Positions 26,577-35,384 of a DNA stretch of 64,000 bases are shown here, in pieces (the first letter of the stretch is position 1; each line of letters begins with the position of its first letter). Origin of the DNA: JBFLYC01 sp040756735 (GTDB lineage Bacteria; Bacillota; DSM-16504; Desulfitibacterales; Desulfitibacteraceae); the NCBI GenBank assembly GCA_040756735.1, contig JBFLYC010000006.1, positions 83,829 to 147,828 of the forward strand, written 5' to 3'. The position numbers were made by a program, and so were the translations under genes. The notes beneath the pieces were generated by a model. The model made no database searches. It worked only from the letters and a program-made list of their open reading frames with translations, and was not told where the DNA came from.

Positions 26577-27266
26577 GTGGTTGGTGAATATCGCTTAACG
26601 GTAAAAGAATTGCCTGAGGACTTACGACCCAGGGAGAGGTTGATTAAATATGGCCCTAGTTCACTTAGTTCTGCCGAATTGTTGGCCATTATTTTAGGGA
26701 CAGGCAATAAAAGAGAGACAGCTTTAGATGTAGCAGCAAGAATACTCCATCACTGTGGAGGTTTAAGGGGTTTAGGAAATATATCTATTAAAGATTTGGG
26801 CAGTTTTACCGGGATAGGTCTGGCAAAATGCACTCAGATAATGGCAGCTATAGAGTTAGGTTCGAGAATTTATAAGGAAGAAACCGTTATTAAACCCAAA
26901 ATAAAATGTCCTTCAGATGTAGTAAATCTTGTAATGGATATGCAATTTTTAGATCGGGAGCATTTTAAGGTATTGTATTTAAGCACGAAGAATCATGTAA
27001 TAGGGATTGAAGAAGTATCTATAGGAAGCTTAAACAGTTCCATAGTGCATCCTAGGGAAGTGTTTAAAGGAGCTATAGAAAAAAGTGCAGCTGCTGTTAT
27101 CCTTTCGCATAATCATCCTAGTGGTGACCCAGAACCAAGCAAGGAGGATATTCAGGTTACCAGGCGTCTTTTTGAAGCAGGCCAATTGTTGGGTATTGAA
27201 GTCCTAGATCATATAATTATCGGAGACGGCTGCTTTAGAAGTCTAAAAGAGCTTGCTGTCATTTAA
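26577..27266 (+). CDS. radC: DNA repair protein RadC (JAB/MPN domain)
   Basis: JAMM metalloprotein of debated function. N-terminal HhH-like part with ELPEDLRPRERLIKYGP and LGSFTGIGLAKCTQIMAA; C-terminal MPN+ domain with the zinc motif SHNHPSGDPEPSKED. ATG 26544 begins the open frame, but GTG 26577 with an AGGGG site 8 bases upstream gives the usual YRLTVKELPED N-terminus; the choice is not certain. The 125 bases between maf and radC show nothing. Confidence 0.93.
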   Translation: MVGEYRLTVKELPEDLRPRERLIKYGPSSLSSAELLAIILGTGNKRETALDVAARILHHCGGLRGLGNISIKDLGSFTGIGLAKCTQIMAAIELGSRIYKEETVIKPKIKCPSDVVNLVMDMQFLDREHFKVLYLSTKNHVIGIEEVSIGSLNSSIVHPREVFKGAIEKSAAAVILSHNHPSGDPEPSKEDIQVTRRLFEAGQLLGIEVLDHIIIGDGCFRSLKELAVI

Positions 27267-27285
27267 CAGTCCCAAATCTTACCCC

Positions 27286-27315
27286 TTGCTGGTAAATTAA
27301 AGGCTATACTATAAT
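27286..27315 (+). promoter_or_regulatory. Possible sigma-A promoter of mreB
   Basis: TTGCTG (27286-27291), 18-base spacer, perfect TATAAT (27310-27315), 50 bases before mreB. Confidence 0.5.
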
Positions 27316-27365
27316 TGGTTTAGTTATGACTATTTGCAGTTTAACTTGGAGAGGAGCAAATATCT

Positions 27366-28412
27366 ATGTTTTTTGCAAAAGACTTGGGAATTGACTTAGG
27401 TACTGCCAATACATTGGTACATCTGCGAGGAAAAGGTATAGTGTTAACGGAACCATCAGTTGTTGCAATCCAAAGGGAAACAGGTTCAATCTTAGCAGTT
27501 GGTGAAGAGGCTAAGAGAATGATTGGTAGAACTCCTGGAAATATCATTGCGATACGTCCCATGAAGGATGGGGTAATTGCCGATTTCGATATTACTTCTG
27601 CAATGTTAAGGTATTTTATTAATAAAGCTTTAAAGAGAAAAACAAAGAGTACTCTTGTAAGGCCTAGGGTTGTAGTATGCATACCTTCAGGTATAACTGC
27701 AGTGGAAGAAAGAGCTGTGAGAGAAGCAGCACTGCAAGCCGGCGCTAAAGAAGCATATTTAATAGAAGAGCCTATGGCAGCGGCAATTGGAGCAGGTCTA
27801 CCTGTTCATGAACCGACAGGTAATATGGTAGTTGATATTGGAGGAGGAACAACAGAAGTTGCCATTATTTCCCTGGGTGGGATTGTTACTGCTAAGTCCA
27901 TTCGTATTGGTGGAGATGAAATGGATGAGGCTATTGTACATCACATCAAAAGGAATTATAATCTTATGATTGGGGAGCGTACTGCTGAGGATCTTAAAAT
28001 AGAGGTGGGTTCAGCCTGTTTTCCAGCAGGAGAAGGTGAAGAAAGAGCCCAAAGGATTGTGCCTGTTAGAGGCAGGGATTTAGTATCAGGATTACCAAAA
28101 ACTATAGATATTACAACAAAGGAGATAAAACAGGCCTTATCTGAACCTGTAACAGCCATTATTGAAGCTATTAAGGTATGCTTAGAAAAGACTCCTCCTG
28201 AATTAGCTGCCGATATAATGGATAGAGGAATTGTAATGACAGGAGGAGGGTCTCTGTTGTGGGGCTTAGATACTTTGGTTAGTAAAGAAACAGGAATGCC
28301 CGTGCATATAGCTGAAGAACCTTTGGCTTGTGTGGCTAATGGTACGGGTAAGGTTCTGGAGAATATAGAAATTTTAAAGAGAGTGTTAATTCCAGCAAAA
28401 AAACTGGGTTAA
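27366..28412 (+). CDS. mreB: Rod-shape-determining actin homologue MreB
   Basis: Membrane-associated actin-like filament protein that directs side-wall peptidoglycan synthesis. Shows the actin ATPase motifs DLGIDLGTANTLVHLRGKGI (phosphate 1), MVVDIGGGTTEVAIISLGG (phosphate 2) and GIVMTGGGSLLWGLD (adenosine). Also the EEPMAAAIGAGL connect motif. 348 residues. GGAGAGGAG precedes ATG 27366. First gene of mreB-mreC-mreD-mrdA. Confidence 0.98.
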   Translation: MFFAKDLGIDLGTANTLVHLRGKGIVLTEPSVVAIQRETGSILAVGEEAKRMIGRTPGNIIAIRPMKDGVIADFDITSAMLRYFINKALKRKTKSTLVRPRVVVCIPSGITAVEERAVREAALQAGAKEAYLIEEPMAAAIGAGLPVHEPTGNMVVDIGGGTTEVAIISLGGIVTAKSIRIGGDEMDEAIVHHIKRNYNLMIGERTAEDLKIEVGSACFPAGEGEERAQRIVPVRGRDLVSGLPKTIDITTKEIKQALSEPVTAIIEAIKVCLEKTPPELAADIMDRGIVMTGGGSLLWGLDTLVSKETGMPVHIAEEPLACVANGTGKVLENIEILKRVLIPAKKLG

Positions 28413-28427
28413 GAGTTGGTGAGGCTG

Positions 28428-29300
28428 ATGGCCCGTAGGGTACCTTTGAAAAGGGGATTGTTGATTGGATTATTAATAGCGGTCTTCTTAGCAGCTATTG
28501 GATTAACTTCTGCTAGCGAGAGAGCCCGTTTAACTCAAGTAGAAATTATCCTGCGAGATATGATAGCTCCGCTTTACAGCGGGGTTACGCAAGTTTCTAC
28601 AACTTTTTTAAACATTAGAAACAGTATTACCTCTTACCATGAACTTTTGGAAGAAAACAGGTATCTAAAGGAACAGGTTAGATTACTGTCATTACAAAAC
28701 AGTAATATGGAAGAATATCGTTTGGAAAATGAACGTCTTAATCGTTTGTTGAATTTTAAAGTATCTCAAGAAAATGAATGGGATTTAATGCCTGCGGTAG
28801 TTATCGGCAGGAACTTAGGTAATTGGCGAGACACAGTAATTATTAACAGAGGAATCAAAGATGGAGTGCATAAGGATATGCCTGTGATTAATCACCAGGG
28901 ATTAGTAGGCAGGGTCATAGCCGTTACCAACAATACTGCAGAGGTGTTGCTGCTTATAGATAGAGACAGTGCAGTTGGCGCTTTGGTCCAAAGGTCAAGG
29001 ACTTTTGGTGTGGTAGAAGCAGCCACCGCAGATGATATTCCTCTACAAATGATACACTTAGCCCATGACGCTCCCATTAACGAGGGCGATGTGATAGTTA
29101 CGTCAGGTTTAGGTGGTATTTTTCCAAAGGGCTTAAAAATTGGATATGTTGCTGAAATAAATATGGCCCCTACTGGGCTGGTTAAACAAGCCAAGATAAT
29201 TCCTTATGTTGATTTTGGTAAGTTAGAAGAGTTGCTGATTGTTAAAGAAGCTAAAGAAATACTGAAGGAAACAGAGGTTGAAGAAGGTGTTAACCCATGA
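28428..29300 (+). CDS. mreC: Rod-shape-determining protein MreC
   Basis: Bitopic membrane scaffold linking MreB to the wall synthases outside. One membrane helix near residues 9-27 (LLIGLLIAVFLAAIGLT), a coiled coil (EENRYLKEQVRLLSLQN, ~70-105) and the periplasm-side beta domain with VVIGRNLGNWRDTVIINRG and VTSGLGGIFPKGLKIGYV. A frame opens at TTG 28416; ATG 28428 with GGTGAGG is preferred (290 residues). The 3' end overlaps mreD in ATGA. Confidence 0.95.
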   Translation: MARRVPLKRGLLIGLLIAVFLAAIGLTSASERARLTQVEIILRDMIAPLYSGVTQVSTTFLNIRNSITSYHELLEENRYLKEQVRLLSLQNSNMEEYRLENERLNRLLNFKVSQENEWDLMPAVVIGRNLGNWRDTVIINRGIKDGVHKDMPVINHQGLVGRVIAVTNNTAEVLLLIDRDSAVGALVQRSRTFGVVEAATADDIPLQMIHLAHDAPINEGDVIVTSGLGGIFPKGLKIGYVAEINMAPTGLVKQAKIIPYVDFGKLEELLIVKEAKEILKETEVEEGVNP

Positions 29301-29800
29301 GGCGCTGGTTTTGGATGGCTTTTTTGATGATCTGTGCTTTGGTACTCCAGGCGACCCTTTTTAATTATTTTCCTGTTGCAGGTGTTAAACCTGATTTATT
29401 GCTAATTATAGTGGTATTGTACGGCTTGCTCTATGGTAAGTCTGCTGGTATTCTAGGTTTATTGTACGGACTTGCAGAAGACTTAATAACAGGAAGGTTT
29501 ATCGGTTTTAACGCCTTTACAAAGGGACTAATGGGTTATTTTATAGGCCTTCTAGAACCAAAGCTTTTTAAAGATCATATTCTGGTACCGATAGTCGTCC
29601 TGCTAATCGGCACCTTGTTTTATGGGATAATCTCTTTTGCTGTTGGTTTGCTGGTAGGATATTTTGTACCCTTTGACCTTGAGGCTTTTGCCAGGCTAAT
29701 GATTTTACAGTCTATATATAATGCATGTTTAGCTCCTTTTTTATATGGACGATACTACAGGTTGAGTGTACAAAGGTTTGTCAGCAAGTTGAGGAGGTAG
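29297..29800 (+). CDS. mreD: Rod-shape-determining protein MreD
   Basis: Small integral membrane protein of the elongasome; 167 residues with about five predicted helices (WFWMAFLMICALVLQATLF, LLLIIVVLYGLLYG, a helix around GLLYGLAEDLI, LVPIVVLLIGTLFYGIISF and a C-terminal one). The motif GVKPDLLLI is typical. It starts in an ATGA overlap with mreC, indicating translational coupling. Confidence 0.93.
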   Translation: MRRWFWMAFLMICALVLQATLFNYFPVAGVKPDLLLIIVVLYGLLYGKSAGILGLLYGLAEDLITGRFIGFNAFTKGLMGYFIGLLEPKLFKDHILVPIVVLLIGTLFYGIISFAVGLLVGYFVPFDLEAFARLMILQSIYNACLAPFLYGRYYRLSVQRFVSKLRR

Positions 29801-29806
29801 CCCTTC

Positions 29807-31876
29807 ATGACTTTTTCCAGAAAACTGCTCCAAAAAAAATTACTTATTTTTTTATATACAACTGTGATAATTTTTCTGATCCTGGTTTTTAGACTTTTTT
29901 ATTTACAGGTTGTCCAGGCTCATGTTTATCGTACCCAGTCTGAGGAAAACAGGATCCGTATCATTTCTAAGGAGGCAAGACGTGGGGATATCATAAGCGC
30001 TGATAATAAGGTCTTAGCAACAAGCATGCCTGTTTTTACAGTGTCAATTTCCCATATATCTAACAAAGAGAAACAGCAGCAGGCTATAGTAAACCTGGTA
30101 GAAATCCTAGATGACCCAGAAATTACAGAGGAATTGATTAAAGAGAAACTGCAGAAACATGTTCGCAAGTTTGAACCTGTTGAGATAGTTACCTTGCCTT
30201 GGGATGAAAAAGGCATTGAAATAATTTCACGCTTGGAGGAAAGAAGAACAGACGTTCCGGGAGTTGTTATTGAGGAAGTCCCTCAAAGATACTATCCCAT
30301 GGGTGAATTAGCAGGACATATCCTTGGGTATGTAGGTAAAATTAGTCCCAGGGAGTTGGAGATTTTTAGTCAATACCAGTATGGCATAAATGATAAATTA
30401 GGTAAAACAGGTATTGAAAGAGTAGCTGAAATTAAAGACATTGACGGGAATGCAATAGGGTTAAGGGGTAAGAAAGGAGTGCAGCAGGTAGAGGTCAATG
30501 CCAGCAATAGACCTATTAGAGAGCTGGTTAATATACCTTCAACACCTGGGAACAATGTAAAATTAACTTTAAATGTGGATCTGCAAAATGTCCTTGAGCA
30601 ATCTTTAGATGATGTTATTGAGATGGTTAAGGAGGAAAACCCTAAGGCTGGTTCAGGCGGGGCAGTAGTTTTAGATGTAAAGACAGGAGCAATTTTAGCT
30701 ATTGCAAGTAAACCTGATATGAATCCCAATGACTTTGTTGATGGCAGCTTTGTGCAAAAGCAGGACTATTACAATGATTCTGTTTTAAAGCCTGAATTTA
30801 ACAGGGTTGTTCGAGGGACCTACCCTCCAGGATCTACCTTTAAGATGATCACATTGATGGCTGCTCTGGAAACAAATTCTGTGGAGTTGCGAGATACTGT
30901 TGTCTGTTCTGGGGCATACTGGCGCCCTCCTTTTATCAAGTGCGTGGGAGTTCATGGCACCGTGGATTTTCATAGGGCTCTGGCTGTTTCATGTAATACT
31001 TATGTGCAAAATGCTGCTCACCTGACTGGCATCAATGAGATCATCCGTGTAGCAGAGCAATTCGGTTTGGGAAGAAAGACCGGTACACCTGACTTACTAG
31101 GTGAGGAAGCTGGAATTCTACCTACCCCTGAATGGAAAAAGGAATTAAATGCTGTTTTAGTGCAAAGAAAATTTGAAAGAAGGAAAGACGAAATTGAAAA
31201 GAAGTATCAAACCCTAAGAGGTGAAGCTAAAACTGTTGAAGAATTTCAAGAATTGGACAGGTTAAAAGATAGGGAATTAGCCCTGGCTGAGAGCCAGTTT
31301 AGGATTGAGTACAACTTTGAAACCAACTGGCATCCTTTCGATACGTACAATACCTCAATTGGGCAAGGTTCCAACAACTTTACTATTTTACAATTAGCTA
31401 ATTATACGGCAACCCTGGCTAATGGGGGGAATAGATATGTTCCATATTTAATTGATAAAATTGTCACCCCACAAGGTGAAGTGCTGGTAGATTATCAACC
31501 CCTATTAGCCGGTACAGTTGATATATCACCTAGAACTATGCAAGAGGTAATTACCGGTATGCATCACGTTACCAGGCCTGGAGGAACTGCCTATGTATTA
31601 TTTAGCTCATTTCCTGATCATATTAAAGTAGCTGCCAAGACCGGTACAGCACAGACAGGTCGTGTAGGTGATGACAGAAACAAAGATTTTCATGGAGTAT
31701 TTGTGGCTTTTGCTCCCATTGATGATCCGCAGATTGCCTTTGCAGGTTTGATAGAATATGCTAGAACAGGCGGAGGCAGTGCAGGCAGAGTTGCCAAGGC
31801 TGTTTTTGAGGAGTATTTTGGACTTAATAAAACAGAACTTGATGAGGAAAACATTAATTGGGATGAAGTTGAATAA
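29807..31876 (+). CDS. mrdA: Penicillin-binding protein 2 (class B transpeptidase)
   Basis: Elongasome transpeptidase cross-linking peptidoglycan with RodA. One N-terminal helix (LLIFLYTTVIIFLILVFRLF), a dimerisation domain with RRGDIISADNKVLATS, and the transpeptidase domain with the SxxK serine in PPGSTFKMITLMAALE, the SxN SCNTYVQN and KTGTAQTG. At 689 residues it is rather long. A lysine/glutamate-rich insert (~residues 445-500, RKFERRKDEIEKKY and onward) lies between the LPTPEW and SIGQG blocks. Only six bases separate it from mreD. Confidence 0.95.
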   Translation: MTFSRKLLQKKLLIFLYTTVIIFLILVFRLFYLQVVQAHVYRTQSEENRIRIISKEARRGDIISADNKVLATSMPVFTVSISHISNKEKQQQAIVNLVEILDDPEITEELIKEKLQKHVRKFEPVEIVTLPWDEKGIEIISRLEERRTDVPGVVIEEVPQRYYPMGELAGHILGYVGKISPRELEIFSQYQYGINDKLGKTGIERVAEIKDIDGNAIGLRGKKGVQQVEVNASNRPIRELVNIPSTPGNNVKLTLNVDLQNVLEQSLDDVIEMVKEENPKAGSGGAVVLDVKTGAILAIASKPDMNPNDFVDGSFVQKQDYYNDSVLKPEFNRVVRGTYPPGSTFKMITLMAALETNSVELRDTVVCSGAYWRPPFIKCVGVHGTVDFHRALAVSCNTYVQNAAHLTGINEIIRVAEQFGLGRKTGTPDLLGEEAGILPTPEWKKELNAVLVQRKFERRKDEIEKKYQTLRGEAKTVEEFQELDRLKDRELALAESQFRIEYNFETNWHPFDTYNTSIGQGSNNFTILQLANYTATLANGGNRYVPYLIDKIVTPQGEVLVDYQPLLAGTVDISPRTMQEVITGMHHVTRPGGTAYVLFSSFPDHIKVAAKTGTAQTGRVGDDRNKDFHGVFVAFAPIDDPQIAFAGLIEYARTGGGSAGRVAKAVFEEYFGLNKTELDEENINWDEVE

Positions 31877-31889
31877 TACTATTTAAAAA

Positions 31890-31962
31890 GAAGACAGAAA
31901 TCAGAATGCAGGAGTCAGAATATATTCTGGATTCTGTCTACTAAATTCTGTATTCTAATAAT
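31890..31962. repeat. CAGAAT-rich imperfect repeat with inverted symmetry
   Basis: AGACAGAA, TCAGAATGCAG and TCAGAATATATTCTG are followed by GATTCTGTCT and ATTCTGTATTCT, so the first half can fold on the second. Short CAGAA/TTCTG arrays of this kind are scattered in some Clostridia. Here it fills part of the 263-base gap between mrdA and minC. Confidence 0.5.
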
Positions 31963-32008
31963 TTATAAATAGAAGAAGTACTAATAATGTCATATTATGG
32001 AATAATAT

Positions 32009-32036
32009 CAAGGAATTTTTGCCTTGGTTTTTTTTA
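32009..32036 (+). terminator. Probable terminator of the mre-mrdA operon
   Basis: CAAGG (32009-32013) pairs with CCTTG (32022-32026), followed by GTTTTTTTTAT. The stem is short but the T tract is strong. Confidence 0.55.
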
Positions 32037-32139
32037 TATCAAATGCAGGAATTGGTCTTTATCCGTAGAAAATTAACATAAGTTAGAGAGATTACACAAT
32101 TTTGTTCATGTCGGAGAGTATTACCTTGAGGTGAAATAA

Positions 32140-32535
32140 ATGTCAGAGAAAAAGGTTAGTGTCAAGGTCCCAGACAGCAAGGCCATTTTGGTGCAAAGAA
32201 CCATCCGTTCAGGACAATCTATTCAATATCCTGGTCATATTGTAGTTTTAGGCGATGTTAACCCTGGCGCTGAAATTGTTGCTGGTGGTAATATTCTGGT
32301 ATTAGGGTGTTTAAGGGGTATTGCTCACGCAGGAGCTGTTGGTAATGAAAAGGCTGTAGTGGCTGCATTTCGGCTGGAGCCTACCCAGCTTAGGATAGCC
32401 AACCATATTACCAGAGCGCCTGATGGGGAGAAATGGGCGCCCAGGCAGCCCGAAGTTGCCCGCATCAAAAATGGAGTCGTAGTTATTGAAAAGTTACAGT
32501 CATTAGAGGAACACTATCTGGCCTTTTGTCAATAA
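32140..32535 (+). CDS. minC: Septum-site-determining protein MinC, C-terminal domain only
   Basis: Division inhibitor brought to the membrane by MinD. The 131-residue product consists almost wholly of the MinC beta-helix domain: ILVQRTIRSGQSIQYPGHIV, VLGDVNPGAEIVAGGNILVL and GCLRGIAHAGAVGN. Typical MinC is ~220 residues with an N-terminal FtsZ-binding domain. Here only ~17 residues precede the domain, and an in-frame TAA lies directly before ATG 32140, which has a TTGAGGTG site. No N-domain-like coding was found upstream. minD and minE follow. Confidence 0.92.
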   Translation: MSEKKVSVKVPDSKAILVQRTIRSGQSIQYPGHIVVLGDVNPGAEIVAGGNILVLGCLRGIAHAGAVGNEKAVVAAFRLEPTQLRIANHITRAPDGEKWAPRQPEVARIKNGVVVIEKLQSLEEHYLAFCQ

Positions 32536-32561
32536 TAATTAATCTTGGAGGAGGAAATTGT

Positions 32562-33353
32562 ATGGGAGAAGTATTAGTAATTACATCTGGCAAAGGAGGA
32601 GTTGGAAAAACTACTACCACAGCAAATATTGGAACTGGCTTGGCTGCCTTGGGATATAAGGTTGTAATGGTAGATACAGACATAGGATTGCGGAATCTTG
32701 ATGTGGTTATGGGTTTGGAAAACAGAATTGTTTATGATATAGTTGATGTAATTAGTGGAAATTGTAATCATAAGAAGGCGTTAATTAAGGACAAACGCCA
32801 GGAGGAATTATATTTACTTCCTGCATCTCAAACAAGGGATAAATCAGCAGTTACTCAAGAGCAGATGAAAGAACTTTGCCAAACATTAAAAAACGAATTT
32901 GATTATGTATTGATTGACTGCCCAGCCGGCATTGAAGGCGGCTTTAAGAATGCTATTGCTGGAGCAGATAAAGCAATAGTTGTTACCACACCTGAAGTAT
33001 CTGCAGTAAGAGATGCTGATAGGATTATTGGCTTATTAGAGGCCAATGAAATTAAAAACCCAAAACTTATAATCAATCGGATACGTCCTGACATGGTCAA
33101 AAGAGGAGATATGATGGACATCGAAGATATGATAGAGATTTTGGCCATTGATTTACTGGGAGTTGTTCCAGAGGATGAAATGATAGTAGTTTCAACAAAT
33201 AAAGGTGAACCAGCAGTAATGGATAAAACTTCCAAAGCTGGTCAGGCTTATAGAAACATATCCTTGAGGATTACCGGTGAAGCTGTACCCCTTATGCATT
33301 TGGAATCGCATACTGGTATCATGAGCAAGCTGCGCAAACTAATTGGGTTTTAA
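32562..33353 (+). CDS. minD: Septum-site-determining ATPase MinD
   Basis: ParA-type ATPase that dimerises on the membrane and recruits MinC. Deviant Walker A VITSGKGGVGKTTTTANIG, VMVDTDIGLRNLDVVMGLEN, FDYVLIDCPAGIEGGF and the C-terminal amphipathic membrane-targeting helix SKLRKLIGF. The open frame begins at 32526, but ATG 32562 with GGAGGAGG upstream gives the family start (263 residues). Coupled with minC and minE. Confidence 0.97.
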   Translation: MGEVLVITSGKGGVGKTTTTANIGTGLAALGYKVVMVDTDIGLRNLDVVMGLENRIVYDIVDVISGNCNHKKALIKDKRQEELYLLPASQTRDKSAVTQEQMKELCQTLKNEFDYVLIDCPAGIEGGFKNAIAGADKAIVVTTPEVSAVRDADRIIGLLEANEIKNPKLIINRIRPDMVKRGDMMDIEDMIEILAIDLLGVVPEDEMIVVSTNKGEPAVMDKTSKAGQAYRNISLRITGEAVPLMHLESHTGIMSKLRKLIGF

Positions 33354-33378
33354 TTGAGAATTAAAGGGGGGGTAAACG

Positions 33379-33648
33379 GTGTTACAAATATTACAAAAGA
33401 TTTTTGGGGTTAATTCACCAACCGCCAGCAAAGTAGTTGCCAAGGAAAGATTGCGGTTAGTGCTTTTACATGATAGGACAAGCATACCGCCTCATGTGTT
33501 AAATTCGCTTAAGGGAGATTTAATTACCTGCATTTCCAAGTATCTGGATATTGATGAGAGAAATCTTGATGTAAGCTTGACAAACACTGATGATTCAGTG
33601 GCCCTGGTTGCTAATATTCCCATACTAAAGGTTAAGCAGTATTTATAG
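33379..33648 (+). CDS. minE: Cell division topological specificity factor MinE
   Basis: Stimulates MinD ATPase and drives pole-to-pole oscillation. 89 residues; anti-MinCD region SKVVAKERLRLVLLHDRTSI (~residues 14-34) and the dimerisation part DLITCISKYLDIDERNLDVS. GTG 33379 follows GGGGGG. Having minE makes this an oscillating Min system, unlike Bacillus, which uses DivIVA/MinJ. Confidence 0.95.
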   Translation: MLQILQKIFGVNSPTASKVVAKERLRLVLLHDRTSIPPHVLNSLKGDLITCISKYLDIDERNLDVSLTNTDDSVALVANIPILKVKQYL

Positions 33649-33666
33649 TCAATTGAATTCATAGCC

Positions 33667-33697
33667 CTCCCACATTTAAACGTGGGAGTTATTTTTG
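33667..33697 (+). terminator. Intrinsic terminator after minE
   Basis: CTCCCAC (33667-33673) pairs with GTGGGAG (33682-33688), followed by TTATTTTTG. Confidence 0.8.
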
Positions 33698-33887
33698 CTC
33701 AAGTACTCCAGCCCTTAATGAAGATAAAGCCGTTTTGCCAAGCCCACACGGATGCAGGGGAAATATGGAATTTTAGAATTTAGAATATATTAAAAAATGC
33801 TCTTACAGCGTTAAAATATTATGAGAAATATTCCATTGAAAGTATTTAGGATTATTTGATCCTTTTTTTACACTTAAGTTAAAACTA

Positions 33888-33916
33888 TTAGAACTCCCCA
33901 TACTTTATGTTATAAT
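33888..33916 (+). promoter_or_regulatory. Probable sigma-A promoter of rodA
   Basis: TTAGAA (33888-33893), 17-base spacer, perfect TATAAT (33911-33916), 23 bases before the start codon. Confidence 0.6.
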
Positions 33917-33938
33917 TGTCTCAATGGGGGAGTGACTA

Positions 33939-35084
33939 ATGAGATTGCCGGAAAAAAAGATGTTAAAGAATATAGATTGGTTTTTCGTCGTAAGCCTGTT
34001 TTTAATTCTTGGTCTAAGTTTAGCGGTGATGCCTAGCGCCTCTGCTACCATGACAAGCGATCCATTTTTTTTCGTTAAAAAACAGCTCACATGGATCGTT
34101 ATTGGCATAGCAGCCATGCTTTTTATCTTGACCATAGATTATGGACAGGTACAAAGATACTCCAAGTATATTTATGCATTAAATATTCTTATTCTGTTAA
34201 TGGTGCTAAGCCCTTTGGGCCATGAGGCCAAGGGAGCCCAAAGATGGATTTCCATAGGTCCCTTTGTTTTTCAAGCATCGGAGTTTGCCAAGATTTTGTT
34301 AATTGTTACTTTTGCAGATTTTTTAGCTAGGCGGCAGGGAAAACTGGATAATTTTAGACAGTTTATTCCTTGTTTTATTTTTGTTGGTGTTCCTATGATG
34401 CTGGTCATGATTCAACCTGATTTAGGGACATCCCTGGTATTTGGGGCTATTTTCGTAGGAATGATGTTTCTTGCAGGGGCAAATGCAAAACTTTTACTTG
34501 GTCTAGTTGTTTCAGCTCTGGCAGGAGGCATTGGTTTAATTGTGGCTCACTTGAAATGGGGATTATATTTACCCTTAAAATCATACCAGTTAATGCGCTT
34601 AATAGTTTTTTTGAATCCCTATGAGGATGGCCTGGGAGGAAGGGGGGCTGGCTATCAATTGATTCAGTCCCAGGTTGCCATAGGTTCTGGCGGACTTACG
34701 GGAAAAGGTTTATTTCAAGGCTCCCAGGTCCAATTAAATTTCTTGCCTGAGCACCATACGGATTTTATTTTTTCCGTAGTAGGTGAGGAGCTTGGTTTTA
34801 TTGGCGCTGCTATTCTCTTACTACTTTATTTCATGTTGATTTACAGGAGTATTAATATAATGGCTGAAGCCAAGGACATGTTTGGTGTATTATTAGTTGC
34901 AGGCATAACTTCCATGCTTGTTTTCCATATCCTAGTAAATGTGGGTATGGCTATAGGCATCATGCCTATTACAGGCTTACCTCTTCCTCTCTTTAGCTAT
35001 GGGGGAAGCTCAATGCTTGCTAATCTTATGGCCTTGGGTATTATCATAAACGTGAACATGCGGCGCAAAAAAATTGTATTTTGA
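33939..35084 (+). CDS. rodA: Rod shape-determining glycosyltransferase RodA (SEDS family)
   Basis: Polytopic peptidoglycan polymerase partnered with PBP2. 381 residues with about ten membrane helices; SEDS marks include KGAQRWISIGPFVFQASEFA, QPDLGTSLVFGAIFVGMMF (with the catalytic Asp), a cytosolic loop GRGAGYQLIQSQVAIGSGG, LPEHHTDFIFSVVGEELG and the final LPLPLFSYGGSSMLANL. Position after the mre/min genes favours RodA over FtsW. ATG 33939 follows GGGGGAG. Confidence 0.94.
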   Translation: MRLPEKKMLKNIDWFFVVSLFLILGLSLAVMPSASATMTSDPFFFVKKQLTWIVIGIAAMLFILTIDYGQVQRYSKYIYALNILILLMVLSPLGHEAKGAQRWISIGPFVFQASEFAKILLIVTFADFLARRQGKLDNFRQFIPCFIFVGVPMMLVMIQPDLGTSLVFGAIFVGMMFLAGANAKLLLGLVVSALAGGIGLIVAHLKWGLYLPLKSYQLMRLIVFLNPYEDGLGGRGAGYQLIQSQVAIGSGGLTGKGLFQGSQVQLNFLPEHHTDFIFSVVGEELGFIGAAILLLLYFMLIYRSINIMAEAKDMFGVLLVAGITSMLVFHILVNVGMAIGIMPITGLPLPLFSYGGSSMLANLMALGIIINVNMRRKKIVF

Positions 35085-35170
35085 GACAGGTAATTGAAAT
35101 TAAATAGAGAATATAATCTTGATAATCATATAAGATAGTTTTTGTTTAATAACTTAATAATAACAGGTAA

Positions 35171-35262
35171 CCACTAGGGGAGCCTATTATGGCTGAGAGA
35201 AAAATTTTGTTTTTTTGACCCTTTGAACCTGACCTGGGTAGTACCAGCGGAGGAAAGTGGTG
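35171..35262 (+). ncRNA. TPP riboswitch (THI element)
   Basis: Thiamine pyrophosphate-binding aptamer. CCACTAGGGGAGCC opens it, GGCTGAGA (35191-35198) is the conserved J/P2-P3 segment, and GACCCTTTGAACCTGA with CTGGGTAGTACCAGCGGAGG is the pyrophosphate helix arm; AGTGG closes P1 against CCACT. The downstream hairpin suggests control by premature termination of the thiD-thiE-thiM operon. Confidence 0.97.
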
Positions 35263-35273
35263 TTTATAAAGAA

Positions 35274-35303
35274 TAACACCACATTTTGGGAGGTGTTTTC
35301 TTT
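35274..35303 (+). terminator. Terminator in the TPP riboswitch expression platform
   Basis: AACACC pairs with GGTGTT around ACATTTTGGGA, followed by TTCTTTTTATTTT. Ligand binding would favour this stem. Confidence 0.8.
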
Positions 35304-35384
35304 TTATTTTGCCAGAGCTTAAGTTTACTTGCTAGGACTTAAAAAGTAGGACTATGGTTTAAATTAAAATGAGGAGGCGAGCGA

